Shown here: positions 1-11,430 of the stretch, piece by piece
Numbering within the stretch: position 1 is the stretch's first letter
How the letters are laid out: each line of letters starts with the position of its first letter
Source: Echinarachnius parma
Taxonomy: Eukaryota > Echinodermata > Echinoidea > Clypeasteroida > Echinarachniidae
Direction of reading: 5' to 3'
DNA: 64,000 bases
Assembly: GCA_037951105.1 (NCBI GenBank)
Contig: JBAMJV010008398.1
Location: forward strand, 1 to 64,000
Position numbers and translations under genes: made by a program
The notes under the pieces: generated by a model
Database searches by the model: none
The model's input: only the letters and a program-made list of their open reading frames with translations
What the model was told of the DNA's origin: nothing

Positions 1-574
1 CCTTCCTGTTTTAATTATTCAAATTTCTTTAATATCATGTCTAGACAGATCAGTTCAATATATTTTTTTCTCAAATATTATGCAAAATATACTATTAACC
101 CATTCAGGACTAGTCACAAAAATATTTGGGCTTAGGTCTATGGAGAATACATGTAGTAAAATCAGTCCGTCCTGAACTGGCTTACAAATGTGTTTTTAGC
201 AAACTTGAATGCTTGGTTCTAGTTGGTTGCCATATAATTGCCTAACATAGCAACAGCTACATACATTATATGCAAGGATTCAAAGTCAATGTTCCTAACT
301 GATGAATATACTAGAACTAGAACTAGAACCATGTCTTGACCAATAGACCAGTTCAATCATATTTTCACATTTTGTATGCACATAATATCCTATTAATAAA
401 GGTTTCTTGCAAACAAGAAAGCTTGCCATATAATAGGTTTGCCTGACATAGTCACAACCAACATATTATGCAAGGATTCCGAGTATTGAATAACATATTC
501 AATTTTCTTATAGGAGCACGATTATTGAATAGCTTGTCAGAAAGTTGGATCAATGTTTACAGGAAAGGAATGCA
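1..574. other. AT-rich intergenic DNA, nothing recognised
   Basis: No long open frame, RNA gene or clear repeat boundary was seen here. The sequence is AT-rich and low in coding signal. Confidence 0.6.
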
Positions 575-582
575 CAATATGC

Positions 583-869
583 AAGCCTCCACACTAACTT
601 TTTTCTCTACTACTAGCCTGTTCGGGCAAGTAAAATAATAAATGTTTAAATTAAATTTTACTTGCCCAAACAGTACATTTACTTGCCCGCTTACTTCTAG
701 ATGGGATTTACATGTAAGGAATTACATTGATTCTACTCTTGCAGCTGAAAAGAAATTTAAGTTGCGGCTCGATCGGCCAAGTAAACTGGACAATTAATTA
801 AATTTGACCTGCCCGACACCAATTTGTACTTGCCCCGGGCAAGCGGGCAAGTGCTAGTGTCAAGCCCTG
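583..869. mobile_element. Small non-autonomous hAT-like element
   Basis: The termini are imperfect inverted repeats (AAGCCTCCACAC at the left; GTGTCAAGCCCTG at the right). They are flanked by the same 8-mer, CAATATGC, at 575-582 and 870-877, which fits an 8-bp target-site duplication. The right end resembles the widespread hAT terminus that begins CAGGGCTTGACAC. The interior repeats 'cgggcaagt' motifs and has no transposase. Related fragments lie near 6750-6900 and 41115-41155. Confidence 0.65.
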
Positions 870-900
870 CAATATGCATTTAAATAACTAGAAATTGCGC

Positions 901-924
901 GCTCGGCGGGTCGCGCAGCCGAGC
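901..924 (-). other. 3'-terminal hairpin of the Helentron
   Basis: GCTCGGC at 901-907 pairs with GCCGAGC at 918-924 around a 10-base loop. On the minus strand it is followed by a short spacer and CTAG|T at 891-887. This is the position expected for the rolling-circle termination hairpin. Confidence 0.65.
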
Positions 925-1644
925 ACATGTATCCCCCGAACCAATTGCATTGCACTTTTGTGGGTTGTAATATTGTGAACTGAACAAGTTTGGTGGTGTA
1001 CGTTGTTCTACTAGGCTGGCAGTAGCCTTTGGGCAAGGCCTCGCGCGCTGTTTGTCCTCCGAGCAGGGTCTGATTAATAGACAAGGCGATGTGCGCTTAC
1101 AGCAGTGATCGCTGGACTGAGCCGCGTCAGCGGCGAGGCCTTTGCTAACTTGCGGAGCTCATTAATATTGGCATATGTAACAGGCTCTTACATTATGCAG
1201 CAGTTAAAAACAATTGCAGCCAATCGTCATTGTTTAGGGTTTTGAACAAGGTGTTATACTTGGATTTGTTTATCAATTATAGGGGGATCAGTATTCAAGT
1301 GTACTAGAGTCTCTAGAGAATCATATATCTCATTCAGTTTAAAAAACATTATTTTAATGTCAAGTTTTCAAATGACTCAAGTATTAATTAATTTGCTGTT
1401 TGATAATGGATTTATTGAAAATATTACTTCATTTTTTTCTCATTCTAACAATCTATACCTATGCAAAGTAGATCCCCTGATCTTTCTTTTCATCCCTCAG
1501 CTGAGATATTTGCAATAATTGTGCATGGCCCTGGTACTTTTTAGACATGTATTTCTGGATTTGATGTCTGAACCTAAATCTCTTACACACAACATGTGTA
1601 ATGTGGAAATTCAGATAATTTGTTGTTGAAACATGAGCCTATTA

Positions 1645-2225
1645 CCTCTGGACTGTTCCCTACATCTGCCTGGCCTGTGTCACTTCCACCTGCTGCCTCT
1701 GGGCAGTTTCTTTCATCTGCCTGGCTTTCTACACTTTAGCCTGCTGTCTCTTGGTGGTTTCCCTCTCCTGTCTGGCCTATTTTACTTCAGGTTGCTGCCT
1801 CTAGGCTGTTTCCTGCATCTGTTTGTTCTGTTTCACTTCAGTCTACTACATCTGGGCTGTTTTTCTCATCTTTCTGTTTTGTTTCACTTCAGCCTACTGC
1901 CTCTGGGCTGTTTTATTCATCTGCCTTACTTGTCTTACTTCAAACTGCTGCCTCTGAGTGGTTTCTTTCTTTGGCCTGTTTCACTGGAGCCTGGTGCGCC
2001 TAGGTGATTCATGCTCTCTCCTAGCTTTCTTCACAGTCTGCTACTGGGTGATGAAATTTACGTTTTGTTGCCTAGCGTGTTTTACTTCAGGCTGCTGCCT
2101 CTGGGCAGTTTCCCTCATCTGTCTGGCTTGTTTCACTTGTCTGAGCTTGTTGCCTCTGGGCTGTTTCTTGCATTTGACTAGCCTGTTTTACTTAAGTTTG
2201 CTGCATGTTGGTGGTTTTTTCCCCT
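1645..2225. repeat. 51-bp minisatellite (about 11 diverged copies)
   Basis: The motif 'gctgcctctgggctg' and its variants recur at exact 51-bp steps (1692, 1743, 1794, 1845, 1896, 1947), then less regularly up to about 2225. Because 51 is a multiple of three, the plus strand stays open and reads as a 17-residue Leu/Phe/His-rich repeat. I treat that as a by-product rather than a gene. It lies in the 3' non-coding part of the Helentron-like element. Confidence 0.75.
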
Positions 2226-2239
2226 CTCCTAGTTTTGTG

Positions 2240-3613
2240 TTAGATGTCTCCAAAATAGCTGTCAGGTGTCTCCAAATAGACTGGATCATGATCACTGTAG
2301 TAAGTGTGTAGTACCCCTGAACGCAATACATCACAGTATCTGGTGTATATGTGATCCAGGACACTGCCTGATCTGCTTCCAACATAGTATGTACAGTCTG
2401 ATATTAATTGTTTGAAGTTTTGTAGTGTTTGAAACTGTACCAGTTCTGGGTGACTTAATACATCTTTGTTGAAGTCTCCAGTCAGGATGCACCTTGATGC
2501 CAAAGATATGTGTTGGATGATAGCAGTCAATATTTTTTGAAATATTGCTTGTGATACAGATGGTGATCGGTATACAACTACTATGACTGTATTGTCATGT
2601 ATCTCTACCAGTAAAGCTTCAACACCTGGTTGGAGTACCCCTGGTGGCAGGGAAATCTGTTTGGATGTGATGGATTCTCGGATATAGACAGCCACGCCTC
2701 CTCTTCCAGAGTTGTCCTTACGGTCATGGCGTAGCATTTTGTACCCTGGGATATTGAAGGCATGTGTCATGTCAGTGACCCTCAGCCATGTCTCGCACAG
2801 ACAGATGATACTGGAGCACATCATTTCGGGGTTGGACGTCATGTCTTTGAAATGAGCAGCCAGGGAATGTATGTTGTGTTGGGTAACTAAGAGACTGGAG
2901 GCTGATGGAGGGTTTGACAGCAGTGGTGTGGCAGTTACTGTCAATGGGGGCATTGATTCAAGAGCAGCAGTGACTTTGGGTTCACAATAAAGAGCATCTT
3001 CTGTGTAGTCAGTGATATACAGGCCTTCAATGCTTCTCACACGGCTTAAAGCAACATACTGCATTCCTGCGAGGAATGTACCTTTACAGCTGACCGCACA
3101 AGACTGGAGAGTCATTCCTTGTGTCTTGTGCACTGTGCATGCCCAGGCAAGTCGAAGAGGATATTGGTGCCGAGTGATCTTGATGTTCTGGAATGTAAAC
3201 TGTTCAGTAGTTGGTGTAACCTGGACGCAGGTAGGAGGTAGTTGTTGGGGAGGAGGAGAAAGTCGTCTGCTGTTGACACCTACATGATCATTATTAAATA
3301 ATACCCATACACATTTTGGTTGTCCAAGGTTGGTTTTTGTGGAGGAAATGTGCATCACAGTCCCCATTACACCATTGCACAAGCCATCTGTTACGTCCAA
3401 ATTGTTTGTGAGCATGATGCGGGCATTGTTGGCTATCCTGAAAGTGGGCTGAAGCATAGTATTGACTTTGGGTGCTGGATTGTTACGCTTTTTAGTTGAG
3501 CCTCCACGAGAGTGAGTGACATCTGAAGCGTGCACTGTGATAGCACCAGAACATTTGTCTAGTTGGGCATTATTGAAATCATCTACATCTCTGTTGAGTG
3601 GATATATGTGCAA
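2240..3613 (-). pseudogene. Truncated Helentron ORF: Pif1-type helicase C-terminus plus endonuclease domain
   Basis: The 457-codon open frame has no ATG at its beginning: an in-frame TAA lies just upstream and the protein opens mid-domain. Residues 1-~210 match the C-terminal RecA-like part of Pif1/Helitron helicases. Visible are YPLNRDVDDFN, an NNLDVTDGLCNG segment, VHKTQGMTL and the motif VALSRV. Residues ~245-457 are an endonuclease/exonuclease/phosphatase (AP-like) domain. Visible are LCETWL, GRGGVAVYIR, VVYRSPS, LTGDFN, SVLDHIYTR and a terminal YSDHDPV, the expected catalytic layout. The helicase-to-endonuclease order is that of Helentrons. The HUH Rep domain and helicase motifs I-IV are missing, and the minisatellite abuts the break. 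Non-functional by inference. Confidence 0.85.
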
Positions 3614-3621
3614 AATATCTT

Positions 3622-5025
3622 AACTATTTCTTTATATCATGGTTATCATGGTTACCATGGCAACCAGGACTCCGCCCCACACCAAAATCAATAGGCGTCA
3701 TCCTCTTTCCTTAATACACCTTCATACCAAATTAGAAAATGATCAGACAAGAACTCGGATCTATAGAGCGTTCACAAGGTAATCTTAACTATTTCTTTAT
3801 ATCATGGTTACCATGGCAACCAGGACTCCGCCCCACACCAAAATCAAAAGGCTTCATCCTCTTTCCTTAATACACCTTCATACCAAATTAGAAAATGATC
3901 GGACAAGAACTCGGACCTGTAGAGCATTCACAAGGTAATCTTAACTATTTCTTTATATCATGGTTACCATGGCAACCAGGACTCCGCCCCACACCAAAAT
4001 CAATAGGCTTCATCCTCTTTCCTTAATACACCTTCATACCAAATTAGAAAATGATCGGACAAGAACTCGGACCTGTAGAGCGTTCACAAGGTAATCTTAA
4101 CTATTTCTTTATATCATGGTTACCATGGCAACCAGGACTCCGCCCCACACCAAAATCTAAAGGCTTCATCCTCTTTCCTTAAGACACCTTCATACCAAAT
4201 TAGAAAATGATCAGACAAGAACTCGGACCTGTAGAGCGTTCACAAGGTAATATTAACTATTTCTTTATATCATGGTTACCATGGCAACCAGGACCGCGCC
4301 CCACACCAAAATCAATAGGCTTCATCCTCTTTCCTTAATACACCTTCATACCAAATTAGAAAATGATCGGACAAGAACTCGGACCTGTAGAGCGTTCACA
4401 AGGTAATCTTAACTATTTCTTTATATCATGGTTACCATGGCAACCAGGGCTCCGCCCCACACCAAAATCAATAGGCTTCATCCTCTTTCCTTAATACACC
4501 TTCATACCAAATTAGAAAATGATCGGACAAGAACTCGGACCTGTAGAGCGTTCACAAGGTAATCTTAACTATTTCTTTATATCATGGTTACCATGGCAAC
4601 CAGGACTCCGCCCCACACCAAAATCAATAGGCTTCATCCTCTTTCCTTAATACACCTTCATACCAAATTAGAAAATGATCGGACAAGAACTCGGACCTGT
4701 AGAGCGTTCACAAGGTAATCTTAACTATTTCTTTATATCATGGTTACCATGGCAACCAGGACTCCGCCCCACACCAAAATCAATAGGCTTCATCCTCTTT
4801 CCTTAATACACCTTCATACCAAATTAAAAAATGATCGGACAAGAACTCGGACCTGTAGAGCGTTCACAAGGTAATCTTAACTATTTCTTTATATCATGGT
4901 TACCATGGCAACCAGGACTCCGCCCTACACCAAAATCAATAGGCTTCATCCTCTTTCCTTAATACACCTTCATACCAAATTAGAAAATGATCGGACAAGA
5001 ACTCGGACCTGTAGAGCGTTCACAA
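3622..5025. repeat. 156-bp minisatellite, nine copies
   Basis: The junction 'cacaaggtaat' recurs at 3778, 3934, 4090, 4246, 4402, 4558, 4714 and 4870, each step exactly 156 bp. The array ends at 5025. The copies are nearly identical, differing by a few substitutions; the first has an extra 9-bp 'gttatcatg' duplication. Each unit contains the palindromic block 'ggttaccatggcaacc'. It fills the 5' half of the Helentron-like element, where such arrays are known in this class. Confidence 0.95.
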
Positions 5026-5075
5026 GAAAATCTCTGCGGCGGACGCGGCGGCGGCGCGACGAGGCCAAATCCATA

Positions 5076-5103
5076 GTATCCCCCGAAGTGGTTCGGGGGA
5101 TAC
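5076..5103. other. 5' subterminal palindrome of the Helentron
   Basis: GTATCCCCCGAA (5076-5087) and TTCGGGGGATAC (5092-5103) form a perfect 12-bp stem around the loop GTGG. The same arm occurs once near the opposite end of the element (929-940). Confidence 0.8.
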
Positions 5104-5113
5104 AATTAATAGA

Positions 5114-6748
5114 GGATTTTACTAAATCATAAACCTACATTTACAAGATTCCATATAATGTACAGATATTCTAATAAATAAAGTGGATTATATGATATTT
5201 TTCTTGCAACCTTTTGGGGAAAAGTATTATTTCAATTACTAACACAAGTTGTAAAATTTGATTGAATATACACACTCAAGATCAAGCTTGATATATTATC
5301 AAATACTGTAATTGAAACTGAATGACAGTGGTATGAAAAATCTTCACTGTTATATTTGTTTTGCTGCAATTGTTGTTTTAATCACACTCCCATGACTCGT
5401 TGCATTCATTTCCCCCCCCCCCCCCCACTCTTTTTCACAGTATGTCAACATGCAAGATACTAGATCCCTTTAATACAAATCTAGGGATTTCTACCATATC
5501 AGATTTCAATGTAAGAAAATAGACTACATTACATATTCCACAAACTAGTACTGATCTGTACAGAAAATTAACCAATTCCCTTCAAAATTTATGAAATTCC
5601 CATAGACTTTGTACACAGCCCACCCCGTTCCCGTAGTCAAGGGGTTAATATAATCAACACCGCTTTTTTTCCCGATAAACTTGCTTCAGTTATTGGTTAG
5701 TTTCAGAGGGAAGGGCTGCCCATAAAATAGTCAGATTCTACATTTATGTCTCAATGTTCAATCACAAATCCAACTATTGCATGAAGTGGAAAATTTGATT
5801 AAACTGCAAGATATTGATTGATTAATTGACTGTTATTCATACAAGACTGCAAAGCTTACAAATGCAAATCTCAGGATTTTCTAGGTTTAGCGTATCAGAT
5901 TTCAGTTTGTCAACACATCATTTATCTATTCTACAAAACCACTAATCTGTTGTAAACATTTACTGAAGTCAAACTTTTAATAACAAATCACCCTTTTTTC
6001 TTCCCCAATAAGTTTGTTTCTGAGGGAGCAGCATGTAGATCACACAAGGGACAGATCGGATCCAACATGGCACAAGGCACATTGCAGCTACCATAGCAAC
6101 CGACAGTGCATAGCACAGCACCTGAGTCAATTGTTACATAACACTCATGTTGACCCACAATGCTAAGACTGGCTTATGATAACACCGTGTAAAAAGGTGT
6201 TGATGAAATAACAAGTCTGTTGGTGAAGTAAATGCAATAAAGTTCGCAAATCCAAAGCAATTATCACCTATTATCAAATAAGTATTTGCCTACAGGGGGG
6301 GGGGGGGGGGGGGGGGGGGGGTGGTGAGTACAAGAAGGTTGCCAAGATTTGGATTTGCTAGCCTCGGCACCAAGACATTTATGAATTACACAACCCTTTG
6401 CAAAATGTTGGGTTTACATCTTTGATTCTATTTGATATCACAAAATGGTACCAAAACATATAATGTATGTGTTGTTCATTGCCTGGTGGTCCCCTTTAAA
6501 AATTGACATTTTGAGAAACATGGTTTGTGTTTTTGTTTGGTTTAAATTTGATGCGGAAGTATCTTTGGCTGGCGGGGCTCAAAATTAGCATTGAGAAAAT
6601 AAAGGAGCGAGTGCAGATCTTTTATCATTTTCATGGGCTCTTTGGAGATTTGGGGGACCAAACTGCACAGATCAATGCTTTCCAAGCTGTCTTTTTTCAC
6701 TACTGGGGTGGGAGGGGGGGAGGAGGGGGCATTATTTGGCAAGGTTTA
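5114..6748. other. Non-coding DNA with poly-C and poly-G tracts
   Basis: No gene was recognised. The stretch holds a poly-C run near 5410-5428 and a poly-G run of about 26 bases at 6296-6321. A terminus of the AGGGATCTAGTA MITE family ends in TTAA at about 5470-5475. The short open frames here lack domain character. Confidence 0.55.
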
Positions 6749-6898
6749 GACCGGGCTCCACACTTACTTTTTTTTGTCAGTTGCCAGGTCGGGCCAGTGA
6801 AATAATATCTTCCCCTTTTCTGGTATATATACATTTTTGCTAGCCCGAAGTGCAATTTCACTGGCCCCGGGCCAGCGGGCCAGTGCGAGTGTCGAGCC
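6749..6898. mobile_element. Fragment of a CAGGGCTCGACAC-type hAT repeat
   Basis: The left end carries GGGCTCCACACTTAC and the right end GTGCGAGTGTCGAGCC, with duplicated 'gggccagtg' blocks between them. It resembles the element at 583-869 and the remnant near 41115. No clear target duplication was found, so the boundaries are approximate. The next 360 bases (6899-7259) hold nothing I recognise. Confidence 0.4.
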
Positions 6899-7259
6899 TA
6901 GCTGGCTTACAATTGCATTACAGACCTGTCACTAATGTTTCAATACAGCTTATTCATGATGGGTGCAGCACAATATGTTTCAGAATAAAGCTTTTAAAAT
7001 AAATGTATGCTTTCATTGCTCTTAATTCACATCCTTTAAGAAATTATGTACATGTAATCACTCTTTTTTCATCATTAAATCAAATGCATCAACTTTGCAT
7101 TTTAGCCTTAGTTTTAGGCAAAATAAATTTAAAGACAACAACCTGTGGTTGCAACTTGCAATACACAGATGGAATGGAATATAATTCAATTTCAAAGATT
7201 TGTTTAGGTCTGATTAATAATTCACATATTTAATGGAAAGAACAAATTTACTGAAGTAC

Positions 7260-7856
7260 TAAACCGAACACAAAAAGTAACTTCACCCCTAAGCAATTGC
7301 CCATAATTTCATAACCAAGAATCGTTTCAAGATTTCGTCTTGCCAATATATCCATATGGTAGTTAGGAAAACAATGTGTAAAAATAAGAGGTAACCATTA
7401 ATCCATGGTTGAGTGAGCACACATTACAGAAAAAATAGTCATATTTCAAAATTCGCAAAATTATTATCATCATTACAAATTATTGAGAGTTGGAAAATTT
7501 AAAAATGCACTGTTTTACAATTGCAATTAATGCATTTTACCACATGTGCCATGAAAAAATAAAAATGAATGGAATATCAAACAGCATTGTTTCATAAACC
7601 ATGATCAATGCATTCCGCCACATGTGCGGACTCACAACAATGTACAGGCACGCGCAATACCTTGTGACTTTTGAATTGGGCCATTTTGTCTTTAATCTGT
7701 GCTCATTCAGCCATAAAGCAATGAATATCTCTGATTTTCGCACATATCGAACATAACAACTGTGCCAATATTGTGGTAAGATGACATCTTGAAACAATAA
7801 TCGGTTATGAAATTATGGGCAATTGCTTAGGGGTGAAGTTACTTTTTGTGTTCGGT
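7260..7856. mobile_element. Foldback/MITE with long terminal inverted repeats
   Basis: The left arm, starting TAAACCGAACACAAAAAGT at 7260, is repeated inverted at the right end (…TTTTTGTGTTCGGTTTA, ending about 7856). About 55 bp are almost identical; the match continues imperfectly to about 95 bp. The interior is AT-rich and has no transposase. The superfamily is not assigned. Confidence 0.75.
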
Positions 7857-8396
7857 TTATATCTAGGCATTTAACAGACACATTTACCTTACTGGAATAA
7901 TTTAAAGAATCATCTACCAACTACAGTTTACATAATAATTACTGAGAAGTCATAATTGGACGCATTACCACTGGCTAGCTAGCTCAGTGCCACAAAAATT
8001 TCACTAAATGTTTGCAGTTCAATTGTGTAAAAGCTTTCTTGGGAAATACTGTACGTACCTGCCCTTGAGTGATATCTCAACCCTTCCATCATATAGCGTG
8101 GGGTTTTTTTTGTATGTTGTATGTCTCAAAACAAAATGTAAACAAATGTCTCACTTTGAGAAAGAGAGGGCAGCATGTACATTTTCTAAAGGTATCTAAT
8201 TGAATATAGTGTAGAAAATGTCAATCATTGAATATCATTTTAATCGTCATTGATTATTATAAAAGCCGCCAACCCTTTCTCTATTAGTTACTTTTAAAGG
8301 AAAAGTACAGTTTTGGTAAAGAGACGCTTCAGGAAAATAAAATTGTGTCAAGGGTAATGAAAAACTAAACTGTAAAATTTGACAGATAAACTATTA
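7857..8396. other. AT-rich non-coding DNA
   Basis: No gene was recognised. A degenerate MITE terminus (AAAGGAAAAGTACAGTTTTGG, split by mutations) lies at about 8296. Confidence 0.5.
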
Positions 8397-8977
8397 ATTA
8401 AACAGATAGTTGAGTTTTGGTATAGAGGGCGCTACACAAAATAATATTTTTGTGAGATAATGAAAAACTGAGTGTCAAATTTGAAAGAGCAGATCTATAC
8501 AATTTTAATGACAGAATAAACTTTATTTGACCAAAATCGATTTCAGAAATGGCTGAATTTGAATATCCATAACATTAACTATAAATGGGGCCCCACATCC
8601 ACAATTATTCGCCAATTTTGAACCAGCCATTACATTTTTTTTGTATTCTTCCTCTTTTCAAGAGTTTACAAAAGAGGTTTTTAAATAGTTGTTAATTATC
8701 TCTCTATCTAATCACTTTTTCAACAAAACATCACATGTATGCACAATATTTTATCTAAAATGGTCGAAACCGATGATTTTTTAGAGAGTGCCCTCTTGAG
8801 TTTTAACGGCTCTTTTTGAATGATAACAGGCTTTGTACTTTATTGTCATTTATAATTTTGTATTCCTTTCGAGAATGGTGGAGTTATAACTATTAGTTTG
8901 TAATGTAATAGTGCAGGTTTTGGTTACTAAAATTCAGTTTGCTAAAATTCAGTTTACACAAAAACTGTACTACCAAA
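8397..8977. mobile_element. TTAA-type MITE family A, degenerate copy
   Basis: It contains the family signature: ATAGTTGAGTTTTGGTA near the start, 'gagggcgct', 'aaaaactgagtgtcaaatt' in the middle, 'agagtgccctcttgag' and the closing 'ctgtactacc'. It is diverged, with a partly duplicated right end ('aaattcagttt' twice). The boundaries are approximate. Confidence 0.6.
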
Positions 8978-9205
8978 ATGGATACGGCTCTGGTATACTG
9001 TATACAGAAACCGTTGATTAGCGCTTTAATTTGTTGGGTAGTATATGAGTGACAAACAAAGGTGAGGCCATGAGGAAGGGTAGGCCTACCTGTACTGCCA
9101 CACTGATCTACCATCCTAGGGCACAATTGAATTGTAATTGGATCAGAATTGTAAGCCCCTTGACTTGCAGGGGTGCGTTAACCACGGCCAATGTGATGTG
9201 ACACC

Positions 9206-10213
9206 ACCTGGCCGCGTCTTTTTTTTCCGTACCACTAACGCGTCAGTTTTCCTCAAAAACTCGTGAAAGCGCGCTGGTAAGCCAAGACTAGCCCCCGCTG
9301 CTTATTATGCATCAAAATCTGCGGCTCTGCGACATCGAACTAGATAAGACAAGTCCAAGGGCAAGGGTGACCATTAATTGTGGCCGATCTCGATGCGGAC
9401 TACGACCACGACAATGAGACTAGGAACATTCATCTAGGCGTAGATAAATCACACTCACAGTCATCATGGTGTGTGAATTAGCCACGATTTGATTGAGAAA
9501 ATAGCTAGGCTTGCGTATAAATCAACACACACAAGCTAGTCTTGGCTTTCAGCACACTTCAGCTTCAGCACGGTAGGGAGCTTTTGCATTTTTGGACTTG
9601 AAACTGTGCAATCTGGTGCATACATGTACCTAGAAAGGAAATTCTGACTTGACATGTCCTATAATGTGCGTCATCATCGTCATGATTCTACCAACCAGAA
9701 GAGGTTATGATTGATTCATATGGAGAAAAACAAACATGCACCCCCAAAATAATATTCGCAAAGTGACATATTCAGTTCAAACAGTGCATCAAAAGCACTG
9801 TATTTAATGACAAATCAACAACATGAACATTATATTCCAGACGTATACAAGACCGATTCCCGAGGGAGCGAAACAATAACCTAGAGGGGGAAGGGTGATG
9901 GAAGGGTGTGATGGTAGGTGGGTGCACGGCCGGTAAAGGTGCTTTTGCAATGTTTACTTTTACTTGAAATTATGCAATCTGGTGCATACTTGAGAAGACA
10001 TGAAGTAAAATCTGAGTTTTCTTGTCTAAAGAAATACTCCTTTTTTCAATCACTGTTATCGAATAAGATAGAAGCCATGATTGAAATTTATTTGGGGGGG
10101 CAAGCGCCCCAACCCCAAGGCCCCCCCCCCCCCCCCCCACCAGTACGCCAGTGCTTTCACGAGTTTTTGAGGACGCGTTAGTGGTACGGAGAAAAAAACG
10201 CCTCCCGGCCCGG
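9206..10213. mobile_element. Inverted-repeat element about 1 kb
   Basis: 'ccgtaccactaacgcgtc' followed by 'ctcaaaaactcgtgaaagc' at 9228-9274 recurs inverted at about 10150-10195. This gives arms of roughly 60-75 bp. The interior contains a second inverted pair ('agccaagactagc' near 9283 and 'gctagtcttggct' near 9534) and a poly-C tract at ~10122-10139. No coding sequence was recognised and the outer ends are not exactly defined. Confidence 0.55.
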
Positions 10214-11086
10214 GCACTGCACACTCACTATCTAAGATTAAATAATAAAGGTGCCTACATCACTTGAATTGCACTCACAACAGACTCATATGCTCATGGT
10301 CAAAACAAAAACACACATGATTGAACAATAAATTGAACATTATGAAATTCATGAATTAATCAAATAACTTTATCTGCTGCCTATATATATAAATAGTGAC
10401 ATAAGTTCTCAGTGGCAAAATTATAATGGTGGTATTGTATACTGTGAATACGACTGAATGAGAGGTGTAATATACTTTACACGTGACAGGGAGGGGGAGC
10501 TAGCTCAAATTATGGTCGATTCATTCAGTACAACGTCAACAACATGGACTGAATCGACATACTTCTAAGTTAGCTCTCCTTCCCTATTCACGGTAACGCC
10601 TAACGGCCTGTGTACCTGTCAATATCGACTCCCTCATTCAGTTGTCGTTGTCGTTGTCGTTGTCGTTCTCACTGATCACAAAAAGGCCAGTCCACTAATC
10701 TTGTTGTACTTGATGCACGGTGGGCTCGATCGCAGCGTCGCACATTACGTAATCTGCACATGTAGGCTAAGTTTGAACTTGGTAGATGTCCCCGTGCACT
10801 TTGGAATAACTTTCAGTATACTATCTGGTTGACGGTGTAAGAAGGCGCTATACTGAATGTGTACACGGAGCGGAGCTGAATAAAGCTAGCTACCCGGTAC
10901 GGCTCCATAAAAAACCGGGCATAAAAATCAGCGAACACATCGACGGTTCTGCTGCATGCATCTTTGCGTGCCCCTCTGCGCCACCCCCCCCCCCCCCCCC
11001 CTCCCCTCTCCGCCCGAATGCTGTCAGCTTGCAGCAGGGCGGAACGTCTGTTTCGACGCACTTTGCCCCTGATGAGTAGCCTACTG
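10214..11086. other. Non-coding DNA with a short GTCGTT microsatellite and poly-C
   Basis: No gene was recognised. A 'gttgtc' run lies near 10643-10668 and a poly-C tract at ~10983-11001. Short Pro/Gly-rich frames here come from the homopolymers. Confidence 0.5.
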
Positions 11087-11422
11087 CATGGGCGTCAACA
11101 GGCGGGGGACAGGGGGGACATGCCCCCCCCCCCACCCCACTTTTGAAAGTGGAGGAGATTGTCCCCCCCCCCCCCACTTTTTTCATAAGTGTATACATTA
11201 TGTATGGTTTGATATTTTTTATTCAATATATTTCATGGATTTCACCCTGACATAATGTGAAATTTCTGTCTCAGATATGCACCAAATCGCACAATTTCAA
11301 GCCCAAAAGTGCAAAAACTCCCTACTGTGGGAGGGGGACTCAACCTCCCCCGCTCGGTCGCTTCGCTCCCTCGCCGATGTCCCCCCCCCCCCCTCACTTT
11401 CGAGAAGCTGTTGACGCCCTTG
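11087..11422. mobile_element. Non-autonomous hAT-like element (family Y), 336 bp
   Basis: The element starts CATGGGCGTCAACA and ends TGTTGACGCCCTTG, an inverted pair. Perfect 8-bp duplications GCCTACTG flank it at 11079-11086 and 11423-11430. The interior is rich in poly-C and has no ORF. It is the short relative of the 1-kb copy at 53826-54863. Confidence 0.8.
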
Positions 11423-11430
11423 GCCTACTG

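Larger units (their letters stand above)
888..5113 (-). mobile_element. Helentron-like rolling-circle transposon, internally deleted
   Basis: Seen: the element reads on the minus strand. At its 3' side (low coordinates) a 7-bp-stem hairpin (901-907 with 918-924) is followed nine bases on by CTAG and then T, the classical Helitron 3' layout. At its 5' side (high coordinates) a perfect 12-bp palindrome lies at 5076-5103. The 12-mer TTCGGGGGATAC of that palindrome recurs just inside the 3' hairpin (929-940), linking the two ends. Between them are a helicase-endonuclease ORF fragment and two minisatellites. Known: Helentrons encode Rep/helicase plus an AP-type endonuclease and often carry tandem repeats near one end. 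Inferred: the Rep part and most of the helicase are deleted, so the copy is non-autonomous. The 5' boundary is uncertain by some tens of bases; a TC start would lie at 5113-5112. Confidence 0.7.

Noticed and set aside
1633-2311. Overlapping plus-strand open frames rich in Leu/Phe/His
   Set aside because: They are the translation of a 51-bp minisatellite whose period is divisible by three; no domain, and the frame follows the repeat.
3622-5025. Regular direct repeats that might suggest a CRISPR-like array
   Set aside because: Units are 156 bp and abut each other with no unique spacers; the genome is eukaryotic and the array lies in a Helentron.
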